From Bradyrhizobium mercantei (GTDB taxonomy: Bacteria; Pseudomonadota; Alphaproteobacteria; Rhizobiales; Xanthobacteraceae): DNA of 64,000 nt. Shown in pieces: positions 43,537 through 52,440 of the stretch. Where the stretch lies: NCBI RefSeq assembly GCF_001982635.1, contig NZ_MKFI01000001.1:612774-676773 (forward strand), written 5' to 3'. The translations under genes and the position numbers were made by a program. The notes under the pieces are model-generated. The model did not search any database. It was not told where the DNA came from and worked only from the letters and a program-made list of their open reading frames with translations. Numbering within the stretch: the stretch's first letter is position 1; each line of letters opens with the position of its first letter.

Positions 43537-43883
43537 GGCTTCACTCCCGCAGGATAGGGAATCACGACCAGCATCTTGCAAATGTCGTTCTCGCGGTTGA
43601 CGATCTCGCGCACCTCGCCCGGCGCGATCGTGCAGGAGTCCATCGGACCCAGCACCGTCTCCCGGCCATCGACAACGATCGTCATGCGGCCTTCGAGGAC
43701 GACATAGACCTTCTCGAACGGCGTGGAATCGGGCCCCGCCCCGCCGCCCGGCAGAAATTGCGAATAGCCGACCCATTGATTGGCGGGACCGCCGGCCTCG
43801 AATCCCTGTAAACGCAAGCCGACGACGCCGCGATGGTTTGGTGCCTCATAGGGCTTGGCGTCCGCGAAGCGCTTCACGTGCAT
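43533..43883 (-). CDS. Small cupin-domain protein
   Basis: A 116-residue single cupin. The two cupin motifs are degenerate: GPDSTPFEKVYVVLEGRMTI lacks the usual G-x5-H-x-H, and APGEVREIVNRENDI lacks the second His. It may bind a small ligand without metal, or isomerise an intermediate. It is 36 bp after the cyclase gene and its stop overlaps the next ATG, so it belongs to the operon. Confidence 0.8.
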   Translation of the reverse strand: MHVKRFADAKPYEAPNHRGVVGLRLQGFEAGGPANQWVGYSQFLPGGGAGPDSTPFEKVYVVLEGRMTIVVDGRETVLGPMDSCTIAPGEVREIVNRENDICKMLVVIPYPAGVKP

Positions 43884-43919
43884 GCACGTCCTCCCGCGTC
43901 CTGATGTTGATGCGGCCGC

Positions 43920-44774
43920 TTATGCGCCGGGACCGAAGCTTGCGCCGTCCTCGATCCGGTACTTCTGCGACTTGTCGATCATCGCGACGAGACGAATGAT
44001 GCAGCCGTCGCCGCGGTCCCAGTTCCAGGGGAAGAACGCGAAGGTGACGCGCTTTCCGGTCACCGCGTCGAGATCGCCGCCGACGTTTTCGATGCCCAGG
44101 ATGCCGTTGGTGAAGAGCTTGCGGTGCACAGGCTCCCACTCGGGATGATCTTCCTTCCAGTCGCGCCCGCCCGACCACTTCTTGTATTCGTCCGCCAGAT
44201 GCGGGTGCAGCGGGCCGTTGCGGTGCGGGCCGATCGCGGTGGCAAGCGGATGATCATTGGCCTGGGTATCGTGACCGACGACCTTCACTTTCTTCTCGAC
44301 GAACCAGTCGCCGGCGGACGGAACGAAGCCCGGGCACTTGCAGAAATACTCCTCGCTGTCGCGGTACTTGTGGTGCCAGCCGGTGTTGACGATCACGACG
44401 TCGTTCGGCCGCACGGCCTTGCCGGCTGCCTTTTCGAGATCGTCGTAGGTGATCGGCTCCCAATAGTTCTTTGGGATCGAAACGACGATTCCCGTGCCGA
44501 AGAAATGCGGCAGCGGCACCTCGTCAATGAACGGCGTGTCCTCGACGACATGCGCGGGGGCGTCGATGTGAGTGGTGTTGTGCATGCTGGTCGTGATGCG
44601 CTGGGACAGCACACCCGACTTCGCCATGTAGTGGATGCGCTCGATCTTGACGTCTTCGAAATACGGCCAATTCGGCGACTGGAAGCCGAAGCGATGGGAC
44701 AGGTTGTAGAATTCCAGCCCCATTGGGTTGTCGAGATTGGCCTGAAACTCGATACCTCGGACGTTAATCGACAT
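43920..44774 (-). CDS. Cyclase/kynurenine formamidase-family metal hydrolase
   Basis: A 284-residue protein of the cyclase family (Pfam Cyclase), which includes kynurenine formamidase and isatin hydrolase. The metal motif HxGTHxDxPxH is present as HNTTHIDAPAH, with Asn replacing Gly. The C-terminal GIENVGGDLD supplies the late acidic ligand. The first gene of the minus-strand operon, presumably opening a ring or lactone-like substrate. The ATG at 44774 follows a GAAGGTGGG site. An inverted-repeat operator lies about 60-75 bp upstream. Confidence 0.85.
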   Translation of the reverse strand: MSINVRGIEFQANLDNPMGLEFYNLSHRFGFQSPNWPYFEDVKIERIHYMAKSGVLSQRITTSMHNTTHIDAPAHVVEDTPFIDEVPLPHFFGTGIVVSIPKNYWEPITYDDLEKAAGKAVRPNDVVIVNTGWHHKYRDSEEYFCKCPGFVPSAGDWFVEKKVKVVGHDTQANDHPLATAIGPHRNGPLHPHLADEYKKWSGGRDWKEDHPEWEPVHRKLFTNGILGIENVGGDLDAVTGKRVTFAFFPWNWDRGDGCIIRLVAMIDKSQKYRIEDGASFGPGA

Positions 44775-44831
44775 GCGTTGCCCACCTTCACCGAACGACG
44801 GCTCGTTCCGAACCCTCTTGTATCGAACTAC

Positions 44832-44850
44832 AATACGGCTGTACCGTATT
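44832..44850. promoter_or_regulatory. Candidate operator upstream of the cyclase operon
   Basis: AATACGG-CTGTA-CCGTATT is a perfect 7-5-7 inverted repeat 58 bp before the cyclase ATG, followed by a further TTACGG. Arm length and spacing resemble the 5-bp-spaced palindrome before the IclR gene, though the bases differ (TACGG/CCGTA against TACCG/CGGTA). The rest of 44775-45183 contains no recognisable gene. Confidence 0.5.
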
Positions 44851-45183
44851 ACGGTCAACATGAATCGAGCGGTGTCGGCACGCAAAGTGCCGCTCATCTA
44901 TCGCCCACCATTTCGAAGATGAGTCCGCCCCTCTAAGGCGGCGCCAGCTCTACGCGCGATAGTCTCCAGCGGTCGTCCTTCGTCCGCGGACGGGAAATCG
45001 CGTCGAACGATGAAGCCAGCTTTATCGAACTGATCGATGTCGGGCCGGGCAACGTCGGCAACCGAGATGGGTTGGCCGAACCAGGCAATGTGTGCCGCAG
45101 GACGCCGCAGGGGCGAGCCCAGCTTCCGCAACGGCGAACTTGTCTGCTCGTCTAACCCGAAGATAGAAACAGAATGAAACTAG

Positions 45184-45975
45184 CTAAGTTTTCAGATCGA
45201 CGGAGAAGTCGAGACGGACAAGGTCGCCGCGGAAGAAAAGATGGCCGAAATAGATAATCGTGCCGGCACCGTTGCGGATGATGCGGCGCAGCTCGGCTAT
45301 CGGTGCGGCTTCATGAATACCTAAGTTTCGGGCGAGATCGAGGTCAGCTTCGCCGATCGTCAAGGTCTGCTGGATCTGTCCGAGATCTGCATGGCGCGCC
45401 GCCAAGCGCTCCAGGATTGGTCGTTTTCGTTTGGTTGCCTTGGCGTCGAGCCCAGCATAGATCGCACTATCGATCAGAATCTCGGTCATGGCGATCGGTC
45501 GGGGAAAATCAGAATGATGGTGGAGATGAACGACGCGATGATAACTGTCGCTTTGCCTCCCTTCCGTGGCGGTGACGGGTAACCGACTTCCCCATGGTCC
45601 GCTCTCGAGTTCCGTCACCGTGATCGAAGACGAGTGGGTTTCGAGCTCGGCCAAATTGAGGGCCAAGGTAAACCAGCGGCGATCTAATGGCTTGGCCGTC
45701 ACTGAGCTGCCGCGCCTGTCGCGATGGCGCACGATCAGCCCCTCGTCGGCTAGAAGGTCAAGCGCATGCCGGACGGTGACACGGCCAACCTTGAACTCTT
45801 CAACGAGCGCGTCGAGTGCAGGTAGGCGATCCCCCGGTTGCCATTCTCCGGTTGATATGCGCCGCCGCAGTACCGAAGCCACTCGACGATACGTCGAGAT
45901 GCCGAGCCGCTGCTTGCGCTCCCGCAACCGCCGCGACTGGCCCCGCTTTGTCGACGGTTTGGACGCCCTCTTCAA
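45184..45975 (-). CDS. GntR family regulator with UTRA domain (HutC type)
   Basis: A 263-residue regulator: GntR winged helix (about 27-95; QPGDRLPALDALVEEF, VGRVTVRHALDLLADEGLI) and a UTRA ligand-binding domain (about 110-260; RPIAMTEILIDSAIY, RRIIRNGAGTIIYFGHLFFRGD). It starts with TTG; the GGGAG 8 nt upstream decides this start because no in-frame ATG gives a full domain. It lies 35 bp after the enolase-superfamily gene on the same strand and probably controls the sugar module. Confidence 0.88.
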   Translation of the reverse strand: MKRASKPSTKRGQSRRLRERKQRLGISTYRRVASVLRRRISTGEWQPGDRLPALDALVEEFKVGRVTVRHALDLLADEGLIVRHRDRRGSSVTAKPLDRRWFTLALNLAELETHSSSITVTELESGPWGSRLPVTATEGRQSDSYHRVVHLHHHSDFPRPIAMTEILIDSAIYAGLDAKATKRKRPILERLAARHADLGQIQQTLTIGEADLDLARNLGIHEAAPIAELRRIIRNGAGTIIYFGHLFFRGDLVRLDFSVDLKT

Positions 45976-46010
45976 ATAATTGCTCCCGTCCGCCTCTACG
46001 TTTCACGCAA

Positions 46011-47135
46011 TCATATAACTTCAAACCTTTCGAAAACATCCTCCCGGATGAGTTCTCCGAGCCCGGGCTCCGCTCCAAGATGCAACTTGCCGTCCTCGAC
46101 TGTCGGGGGGTGGCGAAGAAGCATGTCGAATAGCGGATTGGGCAAGGAGTCCATTTCCAGCCAGGACATCCCATCGATTGCGGCGCTGAGATTCGCACTG
46201 GCATAGAGGCCAACGGGCCCCCCATACATGTGCAGGCAGGCGCGTCGACCGGCTGCGAGGATATCGCGACATATCTCCTGCCCTTCGCTGATGCCCCCCG
46301 TCTTGGTGATATCGGGTTGCACAACCTCCGGCCTGATGACGTCAAGAAGCCGCCGAAACCCTGCAAGTCGGTACGAGTTTTCGCCAAGCGCTATCGGTGG
46401 CCTGACATTCTGGGCGCACCAGGCAACATAGGATTTCTCGTCATCGACCAGGAATGGTTCCTCCAGCCACTCCAGCGCAAGCTCGTCGAGAGCTCCGACG
46501 AGCGGACGCAATGTTTCAAGCTGAAGGGATTGTGTCGCGTCTGCCATCATCGGCCGTGCGCCGACGACCGAACGGGCCTCCCGCAGCCGATCAAGAAATA
46601 GCGTGTCGTTCCCTGCAACGCGGAATTTGAAGCGTGTGTGCCCCTTCGATGCCATCTCCTCGACCGCGGCGAGACGTTGGATCGGGAGATTCGTCGCATA
46701 GACATCCACGCGTCGCGACGAGGGCCGCCCCCGGATGAAATCGGCCAGAGGGCAGCCGGCACGCCGGGCCATCGCATCCCATAGCGCAATGTCTGCCCCG
46801 CAGAGCGCTTGTTGGAAAGGACCGGGAGCTCCGAGCTGGTTGGCGAGAGCGCGCATCGTCTGAGCAAGCCCACGATAAAGTCTTGCCGGATCGTCCAGCG
46901 CCTGGCCGATCAGAGCGGGGCGCACGACATTGGTCAGGATGTCAACCCGCTCACGGCATCCCCAGGGCGGAAAATTCCCCCAGGCTTCGCCGATACCCCA
47001 GCAACCATCGCTAGTCTCGACGCGGACCAGGAGGTTGTGACGCGTCGTTACCGTACCGAATGGCGCAACGATCGGTGTGTCAAGCGGAGCCGCAACCAAG
47101 GCCACGCGCAGCTTCTCGATCGTAGGGCCGCTCAA
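46011..47135 (-). CDS. Enolase superfamily (mandelate racemase-type) sugar-acid dehydratase
   Basis: A 374-residue capping-domain-plus-barrel enzyme. Metal ligands are in MADATQ (Asp), LEEPF (Glu) and LGENS (Glu). The general-base loop reads TRFKFR, where KxK has become RxK. QPDITKTGG and LHMYGGP supply the Asp-His dyad. Such enzymes abstract the alpha proton of an aldonate and often dehydrate it to a 2-keto-3-deoxy acid. A TTG at 47135 with GGAG 6 nt upstream gives the family N-terminus; no suitable ATG exists. It lies in the MalFG-type transporter operon. Confidence 0.85.
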   Translation of the reverse strand: MSGPTIEKLRVALVAAPLDTPIVAPFGTVTTRHNLLVRVETSDGCWGIGEAWGNFPPWGCRERVDILTNVVRPALIGQALDDPARLYRGLAQTMRALANQLGAPGPFQQALCGADIALWDAMARRAGCPLADFIRGRPSSRRVDVYATNLPIQRLAAVEEMASKGHTRFKFRVAGNDTLFLDRLREARSVVGARPMMADATQSLQLETLRPLVGALDELALEWLEEPFLVDDEKSYVAWCAQNVRPPIALGENSYRLAGFRRLLDVIRPEVVQPDITKTGGISEGQEICRDILAAGRRACLHMYGGPVGLYASANLSAAIDGMSWLEMDSLPNPLFDMLLRHPPTVEDGKLHLGAEPGLGELIREDVFERFEVI

Positions 47136-47163
47136 CTGCCGCTCCGGACATGCAAGCGGCGCT

Positions 47164-48003
47164 TCATTTGACGGCTCCCGCAATGCGTCCCGGCGAGATC
47201 CACCCCTGAATCGGCAGGAAAAGCAGAAAGACCGGGAGCGTCGTGACGACAGATGCTGCCATGACCGCGCCCCAGTCGACGTAATCGTCGCCAAAGAACT
47301 GGTAGAGACCGAGTGGCAAGGTCTTGAGGTCGGTTTGCGTCAGGAAGGCGAGCGCAAACAGGTATTCCGTCCAGGACAGCAGGAAGGCATAGGTGGCTGT
47401 CGCCACAAATCCCGGCAGCATGACGGGACAGATGATCAGCCAGATGACCTGCCAGCGCGAGGCTCCGTCGATGATGGCGGCCTCATCGAGGCTCTTCGGC
47501 ACGGTTACAAGGTAGCCTACCAGCATGTAGACCGAGAACGGGATTGTGAAGGCGGTGTAGGTGAGGATCATCCCGACGTAGCTGTTGATCAGATGCATGG
47601 CGGCGAACGCCACAAATAGCGGATTGATCAGGACGATCCAGGGAAACACCTGGCCGAAAAGGATTCCCGTGAAGAGGGTCCGCTTGGCGCGAAACTCGAA
47701 GCGCGAGAACACATAAGCTGCCATGACCGACAGCACGGTGGAGACCACCGTAGCGGCCACGCAGATGACCACACTGTTGAGGATGAAGCGCCCGAAGCCG
47801 GCCTGGAAAATCCGAACGTAGTTGCGAATCGTGAACGTCTCCGCCGTCGACAGCAGGCCGCCACCGGGCCGGAACGAACCGACGAGCACGTAGATGGCCG
47901 GATAGACCAGGACAAACAGCGTGACGATCGTCAGCACAACAGCAAGGACAAATTGCCATCCGCCCGGATCGCGCCAGTGCCGTGAGGGCGCCGTAGCAGT
48001 CAC
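47164..48003 (-). CDS. Carbohydrate ABC permease, MalG type
   Basis: A 279-residue CUT1 permease with six TM helices and the EAA loop SLDEAAIIDGASRWQVIWLIICPVM-type motif that docks the ATPase (about 180-200). GTG start, overlapping the stop of the preceding permease (GTGA). Works with the MalF-type permease, the binding protein at 48930 and the ATPase at 51341. Confidence 0.92.
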   Translation of the reverse strand: MTATAPSRHWRDPGGWQFVLAVVLTIVTLFVLVYPAIYVLVGSFRPGGGLLSTAETFTIRNYVRIFQAGFGRFILNSVVICVAATVVSTVLSVMAAYVFSRFEFRAKRTLFTGILFGQVFPWIVLINPLFVAFAAMHLINSYVGMILTYTAFTIPFSVYMLVGYLVTVPKSLDEAAIIDGASRWQVIWLIICPVMLPGFVATATYAFLLSWTEYLFALAFLTQTDLKTLPLGLYQFFGDDYVDWGAVMAASVVTTLPVFLLFLPIQGWISPGRIAGAVK

Positions 48004-48896
48004 AGCGTCTCCTCCAGTTGCCGGTGCGCCACAAGCCGCAAATATAAGATTCCAAACGCACCCATCACGACCGCCATCACCATGCCGATCGCGGAGCTAT
48101 ATCCGAGACGGAAATCCACGAACGCCTTGAGATAGACCTCTGTGGCGAGCACGTTGGTAAAGGTACCCGGCCCGGCGCCGGTCGCCAACCACACGTAGAC
48201 GAAGTTGTTGAACGACCAGAATACCGACATCAGTCCGAGCACCAGAATCGCAGGCATAAGGAACGGCAAGGTCACGAAGCGGAACATCTGCCAGTTGGTA
48301 GCGCCGTCGAGTTCTGCTGCTTCGTAATATTCCTCGGGAACCGTCTGCAAGTTGGAGAGCAGCGAAAGGGCAATCAGCGGCACGGTGTTCCAGAGCATGA
48401 TCGTCACGATGGATGGCCATACCGTGCGCATGTCGGCAAGGAAGGCGATCGGCTGACTAATTATGTTCAGCCCCATCAGCGCGTCGTTGACGAAACCATT
48501 GCGCTCGAGCAGGAAGCGCCAGATCACCACTGCGACGATCGGCGGTGTCGCCCACGGAACGAGAAGGGCAAAGCGGGCAACCGAGGCAAGCCTTAGCGTC
48601 TTGAGGGCCCTAGTATTTAGCAACACCGCGATCCCAAGCCCAATGAGCAACCTAAGAAGCACGGACGTCGCAGTCAGCCAGATCAAGGTATTGAAGAGGA
48701 TGTGACTGAAATCGCCGCGATGAAGCAATTCGCGATAATTTGCCAAGCCTACCCAGTTTCCACCCTTCTTCATGCCGAGAAGGGACAGATCCGTGAAACT
48801 GATGCGAAGATTGTCGAAGATCGGATAGCCGTAGAATAAGACCAGGAGCACCACTGCGGGCAGAAGCATCGTCGTAATGAAAAGCCTGTCGCGCAT
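48000..48896 (-). CDS. Carbohydrate ABC permease, MalF type
   Basis: A 298-residue CUT1 permease with six TM helices and the EAA motif EYYEAAELDGATNWQ (about 200-215). It begins MRDRLFITTMLLPAVV, typical of UgpA/MalF proteins without extended loops. AAGGGG precedes the ATG. Second gene after the binding protein. Confidence 0.92.
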   Translation of the reverse strand: MRDRLFITTMLLPAVVLLVLFYGYPIFDNLRISFTDLSLLGMKKGGNWVGLANYRELLHRGDFSHILFNTLIWLTATSVLLRLLIGLGIAVLLNTRALKTLRLASVARFALLVPWATPPIVAVVIWRFLLERNGFVNDALMGLNIISQPIAFLADMRTVWPSIVTIMLWNTVPLIALSLLSNLQTVPEEYYEAAELDGATNWQMFRFVTLPFLMPAILVLGLMSVFWSFNNFVYVWLATGAGPGTFTNVLATEVYLKAFVDFRLGYSSAIGMVMAVVMGAFGILYLRLVAHRQLEETL

Positions 48897-48929
48897 ATTG
48901 CCCCTTGCCCCGATTTCGTTTTGCCAACC

Positions 48930-50204
48930 TCAGGGCATCTGCTTACCGATTTCCGCGAACAGTTCCTTCGCAGCATCTTCGGTCGATACTTGCCCCGATA
49001 GCGCCTTTCCGAAAGTGCGCGTCGTGACATTCCAAAGCGTGCCAATCGGAGCCGGTCCGCTGGCATAAGCTCCCCACGTGCGGGCATGCGGGAATTGTTC
49101 CGCAAACCCCTTCAGGGGCGCCCCGAAATCAATCTGCTTCAGCAACGAGGTCTGGGCCGGAAATTGGGTACGGTAGTATTGGGCGAAGACTGCTTGCGAG
49201 GCCATGAATTTGGTGAACTTCCAGGCTGCGTTGGGATGCTTGCTGTTGGCGTTAATGACAAGCATGCGTCCTCCAATCATTGAACTTTTGGTATCGTCTT
49301 GGTGCGGGAACGGCGCGGACGCGAACGGAATGGACTTGCCGGGATTTGCCTCCTCATACGCCTTGAGGATTTCCTTGTATGTGTTCGGAGGCATAGCCCC
49401 CATGGCCTGCTTACCGGTGACCAAAGCCTGTATGATGGCCGGATCATGCGCATCGCTGGCTGCAAGATTTGTCTTTGGATTATCGCCGCCGTCCATGAAC
49501 TGCTTGAAGTAGTTCATGCATTCGACGACATCTTTCGGCATCAGCCCGATCGCATAGGAACCATCAGGCTTCTGAACGATCAGTTCCTTGCCGTGCGACC
49601 ACCAGTAGAAATTGGCTAAGAACCACATCGCCCCCGATGCCGAGCTTCCGGCCGGAAAGCCAAAGCCGGCCTTGCCCGTTTTCTTGTAGACCGCCTCGCT
49701 GTTCTTGCGCAGGTCCTCCCAGGTATGAGGCAAGTCCGTAATGCCAGCATCCTTGAGCAAATCCGTCCGATAGACCATCGCCCAGGTGTCGGTCGTCCAT
49801 GGCAGGCCGTAGAAGTGGCCGTCCCTGCCCTTTGCCAAATCTTGTGCGGCGAAGTCCGCAAAGCCGTTGGGCGGCGGATCCTTCCGAATGAAATCGTCCA
49901 GCGCAAGCGTGGCGCCGGCGGCTCCCATTTCGATGACCCAGACCTGCGCAACGTGCGCTACGTCCGGCCCTTCCCCAACGGCTGCCTCGCGCAAGAATTG
50001 GTTGCGGGCGTCCTTCCAGCCGATCCGCTGGAGGTCGACCTTGATGTTCGGATTGTCGCGCTGGAATGCATCGATTGCTCCCCGCACCTCCTGTTCGGTA
50101 TCGTTGAAGCGGAAGGTGATCGTCACCGGGTCCGCACTGGCGAGATGAACCGTTCCGATCACGGCCACGCTCGCAACGAGCCCGGCAGCGAGCAGCTTGA
50201 GCAT
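48930..50204 (-). CDS. Carbohydrate ABC substrate-binding protein
   Basis: A 424-residue extracellular solute-binding protein family 1 member. Signal peptide 1-24 (MLKLLAAGLVASVAVIG ... ASA). The mature start PVTITFRFNDTEQEVRGAIDAF and the VWVIEMGAAGATLALDDF strand are typical. The ATG at 50204 has GGGAGG 6 nt upstream. First gene of the minus-strand half of the module; the divergent gene starts 174 bp away across an operator-like region. Sugar specificity is unknown. Confidence 0.92.
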   Translation of the reverse strand: MLKLLAAGLVASVAVIGTVHLASADPVTITFRFNDTEQEVRGAIDAFQRDNPNIKVDLQRIGWKDARNQFLREAAVGEGPDVAHVAQVWVIEMGAAGATLALDDFIRKDPPPNGFADFAAQDLAKGRDGHFYGLPWTTDTWAMVYRTDLLKDAGITDLPHTWEDLRKNSEAVYKKTGKAGFGFPAGSSASGAMWFLANFYWWSHGKELIVQKPDGSYAIGLMPKDVVECMNYFKQFMDGGDNPKTNLAASDAHDPAIIQALVTGKQAMGAMPPNTYKEILKAYEEANPGKSIPFASAPFPHQDDTKSSMIGGRMLVINANSKHPNAAWKFTKFMASQAVFAQYYRTQFPAQTSLLKQIDFGAPLKGFAEQFPHARTWGAYASGPAPIGTLWNVTTRTFGKALSGQVSTEDAAKELFAEIGKQMP

Positions 50205-50264
50205 GGCGTCCTCCCATATTTCCGGTTGCGGCACCGCGGATCTGAGCACGGTCAGTCCGAACAT

Positions 50265-50334
50265 TTAACAGAACCATATGTGATCCTGTTAATTCTGTCA
50301 AACCAATCGGCAGCAATTGACGCTCCTGTCAAAC
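50265..50334. promoter_or_regulatory. Operator-like repeats between the divergent sugar-module halves
   Basis: TTAACAG (50265-50271) and CTGTTAA (50286-50292) are perfect inverted arms around 14 bp. CTGTCAAAC occurs at 50295-50303 and again at 50326-50334, 31 bp (three helical turns) apart. They lie in the 174-bp gap controlling both the binding-protein operon and the lactonase operon, where the nearby GntR/UTRA regulator would be expected to bind. Confidence 0.5.
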
Positions 50335-50378
50335 GGACCTATCAATAGGACTGTTTTTAGCTAACGAAAGACGGACCG

Positions 50379-51320
50379 TTGCGGCAAAGGATCGACGCCC
50401 ATCATCACCTGTGGCAGCTTGGTCATTTCCCCTATGGGTGGCTAGCGCCGGACTCGCCGCCGCGCCCTTTCGGTGATCACACCAGGCTGAAGACGGATTA
50501 TCTTGTTGCCGACTACGCACGCGACATGGCCGACGCCGGCGTCGTCGCGTCGGTGTTCGTGGAGGCAAACGCGGGAGCATCCGGGGCTTCTGAGATCGAT
50601 TGGGTGGACACGGTTGGCGGTGATGGCAGCTTGCCCGCCGCCTCGATCGGCTATGCTGACTTGCGCCAGCCTGACGTTGGCAGACTCCTGTCGTCTTTCC
50701 AGCGCTCCGGACGCATGCGCGGGATACGCATGTCGCTGGCATGGGACAGCCGTCCGCGGTGGCGCTTTGTCGACTCGCCGGACGTCATGCTGACCTCGGA
50801 CTTTCAACGCGGTCTCGCCGAATTGACACGACGCGAGTTGGTATTCGACACGCTGGTCGTACCCGGGCAACTCGAGCAGCTTGCCGCGCTCGCTCGCGCG
50901 AATCCCGACCAGCAGTTCGTCGCAAACCACCTCGGCACTCCGCTCCGCGATACTCCCGACGACATCGTCCAATGGACCCAGGGAATGCGCGAGTGCGCGA
51001 AGTGCGCGAACATATCAATCAAAGTTTCGGGCTTGTGGGTTCTCGACCGCAATTGGTTGCCGGAGCGCATCGCCGGCCCCGTCCGCATGGTCATCGACCT
51101 ATTTGGACCGGATCGGTGCATGTGGGCCACCAACTATCCCGTCGAGAAATTGATGTGCCTGGTTGCCGACCAGATCCGCAATCTCGACGCCGTGCTGGAC
51201 GATCTCTCAGAAGACGACAAGGATTTGATCTATCGGCGCACGGCCTCTCGAGTTTATCGCATTGCGCTCCCGGGCGAGGCGGCGGCGGTCGCCAATCTGC
51301 AAAAAGCTGCCTCAAACTAG
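50379..51320 (+). CDS. Amidohydrolase-family lactonase (COG3618 type)
   Basis: A 313-residue TIM-barrel protein starting RQRIDAHHHLW, the metal-binding HxH opening of the family that includes L-fucono-, L-rhamnono- and galactarolactone hydrolases. FVANHLGTPL and WATNYPVEK supply the later His and Asp. It starts with TTG at 50379; no alternative start fits. Followed 20 bp later by the transporter ATPase and then an SDR. In a sugar context it would open the lactone made by the SDR, feeding the enolase-type dehydratase. Confidence 0.85.
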   Translation: MRQRIDAHHHLWQLGHFPYGWLAPDSPPRPFGDHTRLKTDYLVADYARDMADAGVVASVFVEANAGASGASEIDWVDTVGGDGSLPAASIGYADLRQPDVGRLLSSFQRSGRMRGIRMSLAWDSRPRWRFVDSPDVMLTSDFQRGLAELTRRELVFDTLVVPGQLEQLAALARANPDQQFVANHLGTPLRDTPDDIVQWTQGMRECAKCANISIKVSGLWVLDRNWLPERIAGPVRMVIDLFGPDRCMWATNYPVEKLMCLVADQIRNLDAVLDDLSEDDKDLIYRRTASRVYRIALPGEAAAVANLQKAASN

Positions 51321-51340
51321 AGAGCGCGCGGGAGGGACCG

Positions 51341-52402
51341 ATGGCGAGCGTTTCAATAGAAAATGTCCGCAAGCGGTACGGTGCGCTGGAGACGATCCGC
51401 GGAGTTTCGATCGATATCGCCGACGGCGAATTCGTCATTCTCGTTGGACCGTCCGGTTGTGGCAAGTCTACCCTGCTGCGCATGGTGGCCGGTCTGGAAG
51501 CCATCAACGGCGGCGCTATTCGCATTGGCGAGCGCGTCGTGAACGACGTTGCGCCGAAGGATCGCGACATCGCCATGGTCTTCCAGAACTACGCGCTCTA
51601 TCCGCACATGACGGTCAGGCAGAACATGGGTTTCTCGATGCGGCTGCGCCGGACGGCGAGCGCCCAAATGGAAGATAGGGTCAATCGCGCGGCAAGAATG
51701 CTGGGCCTTGAAAAGTTACTTGATCGCCAGCCTCGCGCACTGTCCGGCGGTCAGCGTCAACGTGTGGCGATGGGACGCGCCATTGTGCGCGACCCGGCAG
51801 TCTTTCTTTTGGACGAACCGCTCTCCAATCTCGACGCCAAGCTGAGGGTTCAGATGCGCACCGAGATTAGGGCTTTGCACCAGCAATTGCGTACCACCAC
51901 GATCTATGTGACGCACGACCAGGTCGAAGCTATGACCATGGGTGACAAGATAGTTGTCATGCATGACGGAATCGTCGAACAGATCGGCACGCCCCTGGAT
52001 CTTTACGACCGCCCGGCCAATCGCTTCGTCGCCCAGTTCATCGGCTCGCCCTCCATGAACGTGATCGATGGGCGTATTGAAGGCGGGTGTTTTCTGAAAG
52101 GCGACCTCGAGCTTCCGTTGCCAGCGTTCGCGCGGCAGCTTTGGAACGGCAGAGAGGTCTCCTGGGGTGTTCGTCCGGAAAATCTGAGGATTTCGAATGA
52201 AGGAGACGTCGGCGCGACCATTAAGGCGGTGGAACCAACGGGGACCGATACACTCCTTTCTCTCGCAGCTAGCGGCGAGCAGATGATCGTAACGCAGCGC
52301 GACCGAATTGGCCCCAGGCCCGGCGACCGCGTACGGTTTTCCGTAGATGAGGATCGGATTCATCTTTTTGACAGATCGACGGGAGAGCGTCTCGCGCCCT
52401 GA
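51341..52402 (+). CDS. Carbohydrate ABC ATPase, MalK/UgpC type
   Basis: A 353-residue ATPase: Walker A GPSGCGKST, Q-loop VFQNYALYPHMTV, signature LSGGQRQRVAMGRAIVR, Walker B VFLLDEPLSNLDAKLR, H-loop VTHDQVEAMTM. A C-terminal TOBE-type regulatory domain (about 240-350) includes WGVRPENLRI. GGGAGGG precedes the ATG. It is separated from its permeases by the divergent promoter region, so the transporter is encoded on two transcripts. Confidence 0.95.
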   Translation: MASVSIENVRKRYGALETIRGVSIDIADGEFVILVGPSGCGKSTLLRMVAGLEAINGGAIRIGERVVNDVAPKDRDIAMVFQNYALYPHMTVRQNMGFSMRLRRTASAQMEDRVNRAARMLGLEKLLDRQPRALSGGQRQRVAMGRAIVRDPAVFLLDEPLSNLDAKLRVQMRTEIRALHQQLRTTTIYVTHDQVEAMTMGDKIVVMHDGIVEQIGTPLDLYDRPANRFVAQFIGSPSMNVIDGRIEGGCFLKGDLELPLPAFARQLWNGREVSWGVRPENLRISNEGDVGATIKAVEPTGTDTLLSLAASGEQMIVTQRDRIGPRPGDRVRFSVDEDRIHLFDRSTGERLAP

Positions 52403-52440
52403 AGAACAGTCAGCAGATCGAATGGACGCTGGAGCAAACC

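Noticed and set aside
44898..45131. 77-codon minus-strand frame upstream of the cyclase gene
   Set aside because: No ribosome site or domain; lies in the probable promoter region. Could be a degraded fragment but nothing supports naming it.
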